Shown here piece after piece: positions 7,903-16,847 of a stretch of DNA of 44,490 nt. Position numbers and translations under genes: made by a program. Where the stretch lies: the NCBI GenBank assembly GCA_020846775.1, contig JADLDG010000053.1, positions 1 to 44,490 of the forward strand. The letters are read 5' to 3'. This DNA comes from Nitrospirota bacterium (GTDB lineage Bacteria > Nitrospirota > 9FT-COMBO-42-15 > HDB-SIOI813). The notes under the pieces were generated by a model. The model was not told where the DNA came from and did not search any database. It saw only the letters and a program-made list of their open reading frames with translations. Numbering within the stretch: the stretch's first letter is position 1; each line of letters begins with the position of its first letter.

Positions 7903-8361
7903 TCACTTTTTAGCAGGCCTTACTGCATCTACCGCTGCCCTTAATCCCAGAAGATAGCTGTTAACACCAAATCCGGATATCTGCCCGACAGCCACCGGTG
8001 ATATGTAAGAGTGATGACGAAACTCTTCCCTGCCGTAAATGTTTGACATGTGGACTTCTACAGTCGGTATGCTTACAGCAGCAACCGCATCACGCAGTGC
8101 AATGCTTGAATGGGTATACCCTCCGGGATTTATTATAATAGCATCATATGCGCCGTCGGCCTCATGTATTATATCAATGAGTTTACCCTCTGAGTTAGAC
8201 TGGAAGAAGGAAACTTCTGCATCCAGCTCCTTTGCATAAAGTCTCAAGGTATTGTTTATTTCATCGAGTGATGCGCTGCCGTAAACACCAGTCTCTCTCC
8301 TGCCCAGCATATTAAGATTCGGTCCATGGATAATCAGTACTTTTGGCATTCTGCCGCTCAT
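7903..8361 (-). CDS. aroQ: 3-dehydroquinate dehydratase, type II (AroQ)
   Basis: This shikimate-pathway enzyme converts 3-dehydroquinate to 3-dehydroshikimate. The 152-aa protein has [12 protein letters not shown] at 12-23, catalytic Y27 (TGVYG), IINPGGYTH around 76-84, and EVHMSN with catalytic H104. Length is standard for the dodecameric type II enzyme. The start overlaps the TPR gene end by 4 nt (ATGA); an internal ATG at 8349 would give MPKVLIIHG and is also possible. The 76-nt gap to efp holds an 8-bp inverted repeat (7852-7859 / 7881-7888) with no T-run, so it does not look like a terminator. Confidence 0.94.
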   Translation of the reverse strand: MSGRMPKVLIIHGPNLNMLGRRETGVYGSASLDEINNTLRLYAKELDAEVSFFQSNSEGKLIDIIHEADGAYDAIIINPGGYTHSSIALRDAVAAVSIPTVEVHMSNIYGREEFRHHSYISPVAVGQISGFGVNSYLLGLRAAVDAVRPAKK

Positions 8362-9125
8362 CCCCTGTTTTTCCTTACTTTGTTAAGAAGGTCATTGAGT
8401 CTTGCAGTCTTCTGTTCAGTAGTTTCTGTATCAGAATCAACTTTAGAATTCGAAGCCGTATTATTACCTGATGATTGACCCATCCCCACTCCTTCGATTC
8501 CTCCCAGGTGTGTCATCAGTTTTCCCCTTACAGATTCGTTAGCAGGGTCTTTCTGTAAAATCTTCCTGAATATCTCTATGCCTTTCGACTTCTCTCCCTG
8601 TGCAATGCAGATATCTCCCATGCTTTCTGTCAGGAATTCATCGGAAATTCCATCAGACGGTGTTTCTTCTGATGCAACCGCCCAGCCGGAGGTGAAATCA
8701 ATTACAGGGGCCGCAGGGTCATCTGATGAGGAGGTCTGTTTAAGATTATTTAATAAACCTGAAATCTCCATGTCTCTGGGACTAAAGATTAAGACTGCCT
8801 CACATGATTTTATGGCAGAATCAACCATGCCGGCATCCTTATAGAGAAAGGCGAGCTTTCTGTTGGCTAACAGGTTATCAGGACTTACCCTGACTACGTG
8901 CTCAAACTCCTGAATAGCCTCCTCAATCATTCCCTTTGCAATGTATGCCTTACCAAGAGAAACTCTCGCACTTAGATAATCCGGGTATGTCGTAATACCT
9001 TCTTTAAGTAAATCAATCGCCTCGTCGAGGCGTCCTGTTCTTATGTACTCTTCAGCTATTGGAATGAAATTTCTGTCACGTTTATCGGTATTCATAATGT
9101 CCGCGATTCGTTCCTTACAAGGCAT
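8358..9125 (-). CDS. Tetratricopeptide repeat protein of unknown role
   Basis: A 255-aa protein without an obvious signal peptide. Two to three TPRs cover about residues 20-125 ([21 protein letters not shown], then [19 protein letters not shown], then [19 protein letters not shown]). An acidic, serine-rich linker follows, then another TPR-like helix pair near 165-205 and a charged C-terminus ([17 protein letters not shown]). TPRs usually bind partner proteins. It lies between coaBC and aroQ and overlaps aroQ by 4 nt, so it is co-transcribed with housekeeping genes. AGGGA about 9-10 nt before the ATG at 9125 supports the start. No function is assigned. Confidence 0.8.
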   Translation of the reverse strand: MPCKERIADIMNTDKRDRNFIPIAEEYIRTGRLDEAIDLLKEGITTYPDYLSARVSLGKAYIAKGMIEEAIQEFEHVVRVSPDNLLANRKLAFLYKDAGMVDSAIKSCEAVLIFSPRDMEISGLLNNLKQTSSSDDPAAPVIDFTSGWAVASEETPSDGISDEFLTESMGDICIAQGEKSKGIEIFRKILQKDPANESVRGKLMTHLGGIEGVGMGQSSGNNTASNSKVDSDTETTEQKTARLNDLLNKVRKNRG

Positions 9126-9192
9126 CGTTTGAATCCCTGAAACAATATTGAAACTAATTCAGCACAAGTTCCAGGTGACACGATTGGCACTA

Positions 9193-10434
9193 TCATGCCC
9201 CAAAGTTATTTATCAGCCTGTAAATTACATGATCCAGGATTTTATCAGCAACCGTCTTCTTTGTCATCATTGGAAATTCAATCACATCTCCCCACCGGTC
9301 AAGCAACGTGACAATATTGGTATCAACCTCAAACCCGGCTCCTGCCTTTGTGATATCGTTTGCGACTATCATATCCAGATTCTTCGAGATGAGCTTCTCC
9401 TTTGCGTTGCCGACAACGTTCTCTGACTCTGCAGCAAAACCTGTAATGAACTGTTTACCCTTCTTTCCTGATATCTCATTTAGAATATCCTGTGTCTTAA
9501 CGAGATGGAGCGTAATGCCTTCTGCATCTGTATTTAAAGAAGGCAGTTTGTCTTTTTTTATCTTTGAATCTGAAACCTCTGCAGGTTTAAAGTCAGAGAC
9601 AGCAGCGGACATTACGACAACATCTGACTCAGGCAGCCTGTTTATTACAGCGTTGAACATATCCTCAGATGACGTAACATTTACAATCTCTACACCAGGA
9701 GGCTGATCAATGGCTACAGGACCGCTGATGAGAATAACCCTGGCCCCGCGCCTTTTTGCGGCCGCTGCAACTGCATAGCCCATCTTACCTGATGAATGAT
9801 TGCTCAAAAAACGAACGGGATCAACAGCCTCCCTTGTAGGTCCTGCTGTTACCAGTACTGTTCGACCCTCAAAATCCCTAACAGAGGGTTCTGCAATAGT
9901 CTCTTCTACCATTGCCAGTATATCTTCAGGCTCTGACATTCTGCCGCTTCCTTCAGCGCCTGAGGCAAGGTGACCGCTTACAGGGCCTATAAAGGATACG
10001 CCCAGTTGTCTGAGGTATGAGATATTCTTCTGAACGATCCTGTTCTCATACATCTCGTAGTCCATGGCTGGAGCTATTAATACAGGACAGGTACATGCAA
10101 TCAGGATGGTGCTTAACAGGTCATCTGCTATTCCGGCGGCCATCTTGCCTATGATGTTTGACGTAGCCGGCGCTATGATAGCCATATCAGCCTTTCTTCC
10201 GATGTACAGATGAGATATCTCCCCACCCTGACTCAGGTCAAACATATCTGTATAAACCCGATTACCTGACAACACCTGAAAGGTCAGTGGAGCCACAAAC
10301 TTTTCAGCCTCAGGCGTCATTACTACTGTAACGTCTGCGCCATGTTCAACAAGTCTTCTCAGGAGATAGACAGATTTATATGCTGCAATACTACCTGTCA
10401 CACCAAGGATTATCTTTCTACCTGAAAGCCCCAT
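9193..10434 (-). CDS. coaBC: Bifunctional phosphopantothenoylcysteine decarboxylase / phosphopantothenate-cysteine ligase CoaBC
   Basis: CoaBC makes 4'-phosphopantetheine for coenzyme A in two steps. The N-terminal flavoprotein half (1-185) has GVTGSIAAYKS, catalytic H75 (SHL), APATSN at 88-93 and PAMDYEMY at 122-129. The C-terminal ligase half has TAGPTREAVDP (196-206), SNHSSGKMG (211-219) and KKDKLP. Two decarboxylase positions differ from the E. coli consensus. The usual PAMN reads PAMD (D125). The usual LACG loop reads LASG, placing S158 where the catalytic cysteine sits in E. coli. Similar variants may occur in other phyla, so activity is still likely. The order yicC-gmk-rpoZ-coaBC is a classic linkage. 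Confidence 0.92.
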   Translation of the reverse strand: MGLSGRKIILGVTGSIAAYKSVYLLRRLVEHGADVTVVMTPEAEKFVAPLTFQVLSGNRVYTDMFDLSQGGEISHLYIGRKADMAIIAPATSNIIGKMAAGIADDLLSTILIACTCPVLIAPAMDYEMYENRIVQKNISYLRQLGVSFIGPVSGHLASGAEGSGRMSEPEDILAMVEETIAEPSVRDFEGRTVLVTAGPTREAVDPVRFLSNHSSGKMGYAVAAAAKRRGARVILISGPVAIDQPPGVEIVNVTSSEDMFNAVINRLPESDVVVMSAAVSDFKPAEVSDSKIKKDKLPSLNTDAEGITLHLVKTQDILNEISGKKGKQFITGFAAESENVVGNAKEKLISKNLDMIVANDITKAGAGFEVDTNIVTLLDRWGDVIEFPMMTKKTVADKILDHVIYRLINNFGA

Positions 10435-10455
10435 CTTAATGCCTCTTATCTGATA

Positions 10456-10821
10456 TCAATCCTCCGCCCCTGAATTGCCGGCGCTGCCTTCTGTATCATC
10501 CACATAATTCCCCAGCTCTTTTTCAATCTCTTTCTTTACCTGATCCTCTTCAGCTGCCGATTGAGACCCGGCCGCAAGTTTCTCCTTCTGATCTATTGAC
10601 TCACGGAGGGCCTTACGTGCGTCTTTACCTTTAACTATTACAACGTCGCAGGAGACTATCTCTTCCAGTGCCACTGTAGACTCCTTAAGATATCTGAGTG
10701 GCACACATGGTTTCGCCCCGTTGATAAGCTTCCTGGCCCGTTCAGTGGCAACGACAACCAACCTGAACCTGCTGTCGAGCCTGTCTTTATCAAAAACTAT
10801 TGGTAATGATACAATCTCCAA
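10456..10821 (-). CDS. rpoZ: RNA polymerase omega subunit
   Basis: Omega helps assemble and stabilise RNA polymerase by binding beta-prime. The 121-aa protein has the conserved segment DSRFRLVVVATERARKLI (16-33) followed by helices with ALEEI (51-55). The last 40 residues form a charged, acidic tail (EEDQVKKEIEKEL, then DDTEGSAGNSGAED) longer than in E. coli. It lies 4 nt after gmk and 21 nt before coaBC, in the usual gmk-rpoZ-coaBC order, which supports this short-gene call. Confidence 0.9.
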   Translation of the reverse strand: MEIVSLPIVFDKDRLDSRFRLVVVATERARKLINGAKPCVPLRYLKESTVALEEIVSCDVVIVKGKDARKALRESIDQKEKLAAGSQSAAEEDQVKKEIEKELGNYVDDTEGSAGNSGAED

Positions 10822-10825
10822 AATT

Positions 10826-11491
10826 TTATCCTCCTATCTTTTCAAAGAAATTATTCTCAACCCATCTGTTGTTTATCCGTTCAACCCTTATTCGTGCGCT
10901 CACAATAATGGACTTGAGCTCAGTAAGTGCCCTGTCAAAATCATCATTTATGATGAGATAATCATACATCCTGTAATCCTTTATCTCTTCCCTTGCAACA
11001 TTCATTCTTCTGTCGATCTCATCAATCGAATCACCCTTCCGCACCATAAGCCTTTCCCTCAGCTTTGCAAACGACGGGGGTAATATATAGCAAAACAACC
11101 CATTTCTGAAAGTCTTTCTTATCTGCTTTGCTCCATTCGAATCAATATCCAGGATCAAATCTATACCACTGTTTAATAATGCCGTTAACTCCTTCCTGGA
11201 AGTTCCATAATAATTACCATGAACTATGGCCCATTCGATGAAGGCATCTTCATCTATCATATTCTTAAATGTTTCTACAGAGACAAAGTGATAATCTCTG
11301 CCGTCAACTTCTGACGCACGGGCAGACCTGGTCGTATAAGACACCGAGTGCTGTATGTCGGGGATGTATTTAACAACCTCGTCGCAAAGTGTAGTCTTGC
11401 CGGCGCCTGACGGAGCAGATACTACTACCAGGAGTCCATCTCTTATCCACGGGCCTGTTTCACCCCCAACATGGTCTCTATGAATCTCCAT
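10826..11491 (-). CDS. gmk: Guanylate kinase
   Basis: Gmk phosphorylates GMP to GDP. It is 221 aa with the P-loop APSGAGKTT at 26-34. The GMP-binding region contains SVSYTTRSARASEVDGRDYHFV, and LILDIDSNGAKQIR follows. The N-terminus carries about 20 residues before the P-loop strand, slightly longer than E. coli Gmk. The gene is 4 nt upstream of rpoZ. The 81-nt gap between yicC and gmk (11492-11572) shows no gene; in other bacteria a remA-like gene can lie here, but none is visible. Confidence 0.95.
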   Translation of the reverse strand: MEIHRDHVGGETGPWIRDGLLVVVSAPSGAGKTTLCDEVVKYIPDIQHSVSYTTRSARASEVDGRDYHFVSVETFKNMIDEDAFIEWAIVHGNYYGTSRKELTALLNSGIDLILDIDSNGAKQIRKTFRNGLFCYILPPSFAKLRERLMVRKGDSIDEIDRRMNVAREEIKDYRMYDYLIINDDFDRALTELKSIIVSARIRVERINNRWVENNFFEKIGG

Positions 11492-11572
11492 CCGGCATAG
11501 TATACATTTTCAGACAAAAAATCTCAACAAATCTTAAAATATGTTCTTTCAGCATTTTATTCGCGGCACTGC

Positions 11573-12463
11573 CTATTCAATATTCTGAACCTGTTCCCTT
11601 ACCCTCTCAATCTCAGTCTTCATGTCAACTACAATCTGAGCGATCTTAACATCCGATGCCTTTGATGCTATCGTATTTACTTCACGGTTGACCTCCTGCA
11701 GAAGGAAGTCTATACTGCGGCCTACAACCGACCCCTTTTCGAGCCTGTTCGTCAACTGGGAAATATGACTTCCGACCCTTACAATCTCCTCAGTTATATC
11801 CATACGTTCAATCATTATTGCAATTTCCTGGGCGAGCCTGTTCATATCCACCTGCAGACTACCTGAGATTTCCTTCACCCTTTCAGTATAACGTACCTTC
11901 ATATCACGAATGACAGCCGGCACCCGTTTCTCAATGCGGTTAATCAGAGTATTCAGCAGGTTAATCCGCTTAATGAGATCCTTGTAAATTAGTTCACCCT
12001 CTCTTAATCTCATCTCCATTAGATTGTCTACAGACCTGGCTACAATTTTCATTATGGTTGTGTCAACATCAGCTTTATCAGTTTCACTGACGCGGGATAA
12101 AGTTAAGTCTCCAAGCGCCGCAAGGTCAGATATGCCTATTTCTTTTCTCAAGCTGAAATTGACCTTAAAATGCCTTGATAACTCCTTTAACAGGGCCTGG
12201 CAGCGGTTTATTGCCTCTGTGTCAACAACCGGAATTGCATTATTGACGGTGTTGTCCATCCTGGTCAGAAACAGATCAAACTTCCCTCTGGAAAATTTCC
12301 TGGCTATTTGACTTCGTATCCCCTGTTCAATCCGTGTAAGTGATTCAGGCAACCGCACAGTAATATCACAGTATTTATGATTTATGGAACGGACCTCTGC
12401 CTTGTATACGGTGTTCCCGTATAAACCTTCACTGCATCCATATCCTGTCATACTCTGAATCAT
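11573..12463 (-). CDS. yicC: YicC/YloC family endoribonuclease
   Basis: A 296-aa protein starting MIQSMTGYGCSEG, the signature start of the YicC family. The C-terminal DUF1732 region (GSVVGRSIDFLLQEVNREVNTIASKASDVKI) ends in the family's typical EREQVQNIE. E. coli YicC is described as an RNase linked to small-RNA turnover. The start overlaps the sigma-54 activator's stop by 4 nt (ATGA), indicating coupling, and gmk-rpoZ follow downstream, a conserved neighbourhood. The biological substrate here is unknown. Confidence 0.9.
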   Translation of the reverse strand: MIQSMTGYGCSEGLYGNTVYKAEVRSINHKYCDITVRLPESLTRIEQGIRSQIARKFSRGKFDLFLTRMDNTVNNAIPVVDTEAINRCQALLKELSRHFKVNFSLRKEIGISDLAALGDLTLSRVSETDKADVDTTIMKIVARSVDNLMEMRLREGELIYKDLIKRINLLNTLINRIEKRVPAVIRDMKVRYTERVKEISGSLQVDMNRLAQEIAIMIERMDITEEIVRVGSHISQLTNRLEKGSVVGRSIDFLLQEVNREVNTIASKASDVKIAQIVVDMKTEIERVREQVQNIE

Positions 12464-14031
12464 GGGGCCGCAATACCGTATTTTTTTATCTTATATCCTA
12501 TCTGCCTTGACGTTATTCCAAGTTGCCTTGCTGCCCTTGCCTGCACGTAACCGGCACGCTTTAACGCTTCTATGATCCTGTCTCTTTCCAGGTCTTCAAT
12601 AGTGTGATCAAGAGTTTTTGCCTGACCATAAAGATCGCTGGCATCTGAACTATTACCTGTCAAACTGGCATCTATGGTGAGCGGGACATCTTCTGTCATT
12701 ATAAGATCATTTTTTGCCATCACGATCATTCTTTCAATACAGTTCTCAAGTTCTCTGACATTGCCGGGCCAATCATGCATGAGAAGGGTATCAAGCGCCT
12801 CATTTGAGATCTTGACATCCCTTCCATTCTCTTCGTTATAGAGCTGCAGGAAATGACCAACCAGCGGCGGGATGTCTTCTTTTCGTTCCCTCAGAGAAGG
12901 TATCCTGACAGGAACCACGTTTAATCTGTAATAAAGGTCTTCACGGAATTTCCCTTCCCTTACTGCCTCTTCAAGGTTCCGGTTCGTTGCCGCAATTATA
13001 CGCACATCAACGTTAATGCTCTTTGAACTTCCGACCCGCTCAAACCTTCTCTCCTGGAGTACCCTGAGCAGTTTTACCTGCATCGGCGATGGGATGTCTC
13101 CTATCTCATCCAGAAATAGTGTACCTCCATCAGCCATCTCAAACCTTCCTTTTTTATCCGTTACAGCGCCCGTGAATGCCCCTTTTACATGCCCGAACAG
13201 GTCACTTTCAATAAGTGTATCCGGAATAGCTGCACAATTAACACTAATAAAGGATTTATCACAACGCTTGCTGTGGTAGTGGATTGTTCTGGCTATTAAT
13301 TCTTTTCCTGTCCCGCTCTCCCCCCTTAATAATACGTTAGCCTTACTCTGGCTAACCCTCCATGCAGAATCGAGAACATCCCGCATCTTATCACTTACAA
13401 AGACTATATTTGCAAAACGGTATGGAGATTTTAACTCCTTCTGCAGGGTTAATTTCTCTTTAAGCAGGTTCTTTTTCTCAAGTTCTACCATCTTTGCCGT
13501 TGTAATCGCCTGACCTATTAAAGAGGCAATGACGGTAAGAATCCTGACATCCTCGTCAAGTGTTATGGTATCGTCAGTGAAAAGCCTGTCAACACTGAGT
13601 ACACCAATGGTATCTCCCTTCACTTTAACCGGAACACAGATAAATGATATGTTATCCCTCTTTATATCTCCCCGTGATCTTGTCCTGTTAAGAAACATAG
13701 GCTCTTTACCAATATCAGGCACTATAATAGGTTCTCCTGTCTCAACAACCTTACCGGTAATACCCTCCCCGATCCGGTAAATACCGCGGCTCTTTTCTTC
13801 AGGAGTCAGCCCATGGGCGAACTCTATATAGAGTTGTTTTGTCTCAGGGTCAAGGAGTGTCAGTGTACCCCGGCTCATCCCCATACTTTCAGAAAGTATC
13901 TCGAGGATCGAACTAAGGGTAACCTTAGGGTCTACAGAAGACCCTAACCTTTTGGCAATCTCGTAAAGGGTGGAAAGCTCTACTATCTTATAGTTAAGTT
14001 TATTTATGGCATCCTGCTGATCAATTTCCAT
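12460..14031 (-). CDS. NifA-like sigma-54-dependent transcriptional activator (GAF-AAA+-Fis)
   Basis: A 523-aa bacterial enhancer-binding protein. An N-terminal GAF sensor domain spans about 20-180. The AAA+ domain has Walker A GESGTGKE (237-244), the sigma-54 contact loop GAFTGA (284-289) and Walker B LFLDEIGD (305-312). A Fis-type HTH lies at the C-terminus (QARAARQLGITSRQIGYKIKKYGI in two parts). The HTH and domain order are those of NifA, but no nif gene is present, so the target is unknown and the symbol is withheld. The residue before KGAFTGA is V (GHVKGAFTGA) where E is common. rpoN is encoded at 23763-25214. It sits between aroB (9 nt upstream) and yicC (4-nt overlap), inside a housekeeping operon. 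Confidence 0.9.
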   Translation of the reverse strand: MEIDQQDAINKLNYKIVELSTLYEIAKRLGSSVDPKVTLSSILEILSESMGMSRGTLTLLDPETKQLYIEFAHGLTPEEKSRGIYRIGEGITGKVVETGEPIIVPDIGKEPMFLNRTRSRGDIKRDNISFICVPVKVKGDTIGVLSVDRLFTDDTITLDEDVRILTVIASLIGQAITTAKMVELEKKNLLKEKLTLQKELKSPYRFANIVFVSDKMRDVLDSAWRVSQSKANVLLRGESGTGKELIARTIHYHSKRCDKSFISVNCAAIPDTLIESDLFGHVKGAFTGAVTDKKGRFEMADGGTLFLDEIGDIPSPMQVKLLRVLQERRFERVGSSKSINVDVRIIAATNRNLEEAVREGKFREDLYYRLNVVPVRIPSLRERKEDIPPLVGHFLQLYNEENGRDVKISNEALDTLLMHDWPGNVRELENCIERMIVMAKNDLIMTEDVPLTIDASLTGNSSDASDLYGQAKTLDHTIEDLERDRIIEALKRAGYVQARAARQLGITSRQIGYKIKKYGIAAP

Positions 14032-14040
14032 TTTTCAAAA

Positions 14041-15150
14041 TTATTCTTCAGATTTGTTGGAAGTATAACATAATTGTAGGGTCCTCTGCAATAAATCACT
14101 GTCTGCATTTTCGACTATTTTCACCTCTCCAATCCTGACCGGAAGCACAAACCGCACCTTGCCGTCAGCAACCTTCTTATCCCTGCCAAGGATGTCTGTA
14201 AGAACAGGAAGTTGGATTACCGGAAGTTCAGTCTTAAGACCTATCAGCCTGCAAAGCCTCTCTACACTTGCAGCTACCTCATCCCCGCACAATCCCATAT
14301 TGACGGCCAGCCTTGCAGCAAAGACCATCCCCATTGCCACTGCCTCGCCATGCCTGTATTTCCTGTAGCCGGTAATAGTTTCGACGGCATGACCCATCGT
14401 ATGACCGAAGTTCAGGATTGCCCTCAAACCAGCTTCTCTTTCATCCGAGCTTACTACCATTGCCTTAATTTCACAAGACCTGGCTACTGTGTGTATCAAC
14501 ATATCTTCGTTGAGCAACAGGATATCCTTAAAATTATCCTGGATGTAGTTAAAGAACTGCTCATCTGCTATAACTCCATACTTGACGACTTCTCCCATAC
14601 CTGAAGTAAGTTCCCGCCTTGGAAGAGTTTTCAATACATCTACATCTATCCATACGAGGCAAGGCTGATAGAATGCACCTATCAGATTCTTACCAAGGCG
14701 GTGATCAACCCCTGTTTTGCCGCCTACACTGCTGTCAACCTGGGCGAGTAAGGATGTGGGGACCTGGATATATGGGATACCTCGCAGGAATGTAGCTGCT
14801 GCAAACCCGGCAACGTCACCGATTACACCTCCGCCGAGCGCTATTATGAATGAATTTCTTTCAAATTTTTCTTCGATAAGGATATCATAAATTCTGCTGA
14901 CAGACTTAAGTGTCTTGTACCGCTCTCCTGCCGGAAGCTCAATCGTCGTTATTTTGTAACCTTCTCCCGATAAATGACGACTCAGGGATTCACCATATAG
15001 CTTACTTAATACAGGATTGGTTATTATGGCGCCCTTTTTCCCAACAGGCAGGGTTTTCAAGTGTCTGGCCAATCCGGACATGCTATTATGACCTATACAG
15101 ATATCATAACTGCGCTGTCCCAGATCCACCCTGACTTTTCTCATTTCCAT
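14041..15150 (-). CDS. aroB: 3-dehydroquinate synthase AroB
   Basis: AroB converts DAHP to 3-dehydroquinate using NAD and a divalent metal. At 369 aa it is standard length. The NAD-binding loop ALGGGVIGDVAGF, the PTSLLAQVDSSVGGKTG substrate region, and the metal-ligand histidine stretches (FGHTMGHAVE and RHGEAVAMGM) are all present. It overlaps aroK by 10 nt and follows aroC-aroK, so three shikimate steps are in one transcription unit downstream of pilQ. ATG 15150 and ATG 15144 are both possible starts. Confidence 0.95.
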   Translation of the reverse strand: MEMRKVRVDLGQRSYDICIGHNSMSGLARHLKTLPVGKKGAIITNPVLSKLYGESLSRHLSGEGYKITTIELPAGERYKTLKSVSRIYDILIEEKFERNSFIIALGGGVIGDVAGFAAATFLRGIPYIQVPTSLLAQVDSSVGGKTGVDHRLGKNLIGAFYQPCLVWIDVDVLKTLPRRELTSGMGEVVKYGVIADEQFFNYIQDNFKDILLLNEDMLIHTVARSCEIKAMVVSSDEREAGLRAILNFGHTMGHAVETITGYRKYRHGEAVAMGMVFAARLAVNMGLCGDEVAASVERLCRLIGLKTELPVIQLPVLTDILGRDKKVADGKVRFVLPVRIGEVKIVENADSDLLQRTLQLCYTSNKSEE

Positions 15151-15650
15151 TCAGCTGCCTTTCTGATGATGGTATTAACAAGATCATCTATTTTAATTCC
15201 ATCCGTGTCAATGGCAAAATCAGCCCTTGCGTAGGCCTGTTCACGCTTAGACATGAGCATTTTAATCTGTTCAAGCGGGTCGTCAACTTTTAACAATGGT
15301 CTGTGGGTTTCAGTGCTGATTCTTTTAAATATTGTCTCAGGTGATGCCTTGAGCCAGACAACCAATCCTGTTTTTTTTATCTGCAGGATATTTTCTTCCC
15401 TTGTGACTACCCCGCCCCCGGTGGAAATTACATGTTCGGTTATACCTGACAGTTTTTCTAATATCAATGTCTCAACATCTCTGAAGGATTTCTCTCCCTC
15501 ATGACTGAATATATCCGATATGCTCTTTCCTGTCCTTTCCTCTATCAATACATCTGTGTCTATAAAGGTGTAGCCAAGCCGATGGGCCAGCTGCTTACCA
15601 ACCTCTGTCTTGCCGCTGCCCATAAAACCGATCAATATTATATTTTTCAC
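15141..15650 (-). CDS. aroK: Shikimate kinase AroK
   Basis: AroK phosphorylates shikimate at the 3-hydroxyl. The 169-aa protein has the P-loop GFMGSGKT at 8-15, the shikimate-binding FIDTDVLIEERTG (D31, D33), STGGGVV in the middle, and a lid-region arginine in THRPLL. Length and architecture are typical. It lies between aroC (27 nt upstream) and aroB (10-nt overlap). Confidence 0.95.
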   Translation of the reverse strand: MKNIILIGFMGSGKTEVGKQLAHRLGYTFIDTDVLIEERTGKSISDIFSHEGEKSFRDVETLILEKLSGITEHVISTGGGVVTREENILQIKKTGLVVWLKASPETIFKRISTETHRPLLKVDDPLEQIKMLMSKREQAYARADFAIDTDGIKIDDLVNTIIRKAAEWK

Positions 15651-15677
15651 AAGGTTTGTTTTCAGAAAACTGCTCTT

Positions 15678-16841
15678 TCAGATCTTGCTGATATAATCGA
15701 GGTAACCCTGATAATTCCTTTGAATTTCATCCATAGAATCACCGCCAAACTTTTCAAGAAATGCGTTGGCAATCTCTACGGCAACCATCGCCTCGCCTAC
15801 TACACTGGCCGCAGGCACTGCACAATAGTCCGATCTTTCAACAGTTGCCTTAAATCGCTTCTTTGACTTTATATCAACTGAATCCAAAGGTGAATACAGG
15901 GTTGCTATGGGTTTCATTGCTGCACGCACAACGATATCCTCTCCATTTGTCATACCGCCTTCAATACCGCCAGCCCTGTTCGTCTTTCTATAGAATTTGT
16001 GTTTGCTCCTGTCATAGTATATGGCATCATGAACATCAGAACCAAAAATGGCTGCTGCATCAAACCCGGCACCGACCTCCACGCCTTTGATAGCCTGTAT
16101 ACTCATTACAGCATACGCAAGTCTTGCGTTTATCCTCTTGTCCCATTGAGAATAACTCCCGATTCCGGCTGGAACATTAGTCGTTATTATTTCGAATATA
16201 CCGCCAACTGTGTCACCCTTCTTCTTTGCCTCGTCTATAATTTTTCTCATCTTTTCTTCAGCTTTTTTATCAGCACAGCGTAATTCCGATTTTTCCACAC
16301 TCTCTGAGAGACGGTCGAGAGATAACTTGCCCGGTTTTGCCTTTATACCGCCTATGTCTGTTACATGGCTGATAATCCTTATAGAAAATACGTGCAAAAA
16401 TCTCCTGGCAACGGCGCCCAGAGCAACCCTCATTGCGGTTTCTCTTGCACTCGCCCTCTCGAGGACATTTCTTACATCAGAGTGAGCATATTTAATAATG
16501 CCGCAAAGATCAGCATGTCCTGGTCTTGGTCTTGTCTCGGGAGGAATAACTCCCGACATGGAAGGGTCCGGTGACATCTTGTCTGTCCAGTTTGCCCAGT
16601 CACGGTTTTTTATTATGAGCCCGATTGGACTGCCAAGTGTCTTACCCCAACGGACACCGCAGGTAATCTCTGCAGTATCTTTTTCGATCCGCATCCTGCC
16701 ACCACGGCCATAACCTATCTGACGCCTGGCAAGATCAGAATTGATGTCACTTGCAGTTATTGTCAATCCCGAGGGAAGTCCTTCAATAATTCCCATGAGG
16801 AGTTGTCCATGAGACTCACCGGCGGTAAGGAAGCGAAGCAT
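15678..16841 (-). CDS. aroC: Chorismate synthase AroC
   Basis: AroC makes chorismate from EPSP and needs reduced FMN. The 387-aa protein begins MLRFLTAGESHG with the conserved AGESHG, then RRQIGYGRGGRM with RIEKDTAEI. GHADLCGIIKY (PROSITE-type signature region) and a C-terminal segment with AVPAASVVGEAMVA follow. The start is 6 nt after the pilQ stop. The linkage pilMNOPQ-aroC-aroK-aroB is, to my knowledge, shared with some other anaerobic diderms. Confidence 0.95.
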   Translation of the reverse strand: MLRFLTAGESHGQLLMGIIEGLPSGLTITASDINSDLARRQIGYGRGGRMRIEKDTAEITCGVRWGKTLGSPIGLIIKNRDWANWTDKMSPDPSMSGVIPPETRPRPGHADLCGIIKYAHSDVRNVLERASARETAMRVALGAVARRFLHVFSIRIISHVTDIGGIKAKPGKLSLDRLSESVEKSELRCADKKAEEKMRKIIDEAKKKGDTVGGIFEIITTNVPAGIGSYSQWDKRINARLAYAVMSIQAIKGVEVGAGFDAAAIFGSDVHDAIYYDRSKHKFYRKTNRAGGIEGGMTNGEDIVVRAAMKPIATLYSPLDSVDIKSKKRFKATVERSDYCAVPAASVVGEAMVAVEIANAFLEKFGGDSMDEIQRNYQGYLDYISKI

Positions 16842-16847
16842 AAGTCC

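Noticed and set aside
12460-14031. Naming the sigma-54 activator nifA
   Set aside because: The architecture matches, but no nitrogen-fixation genes or activator sites are present, so the specific name is not supported.
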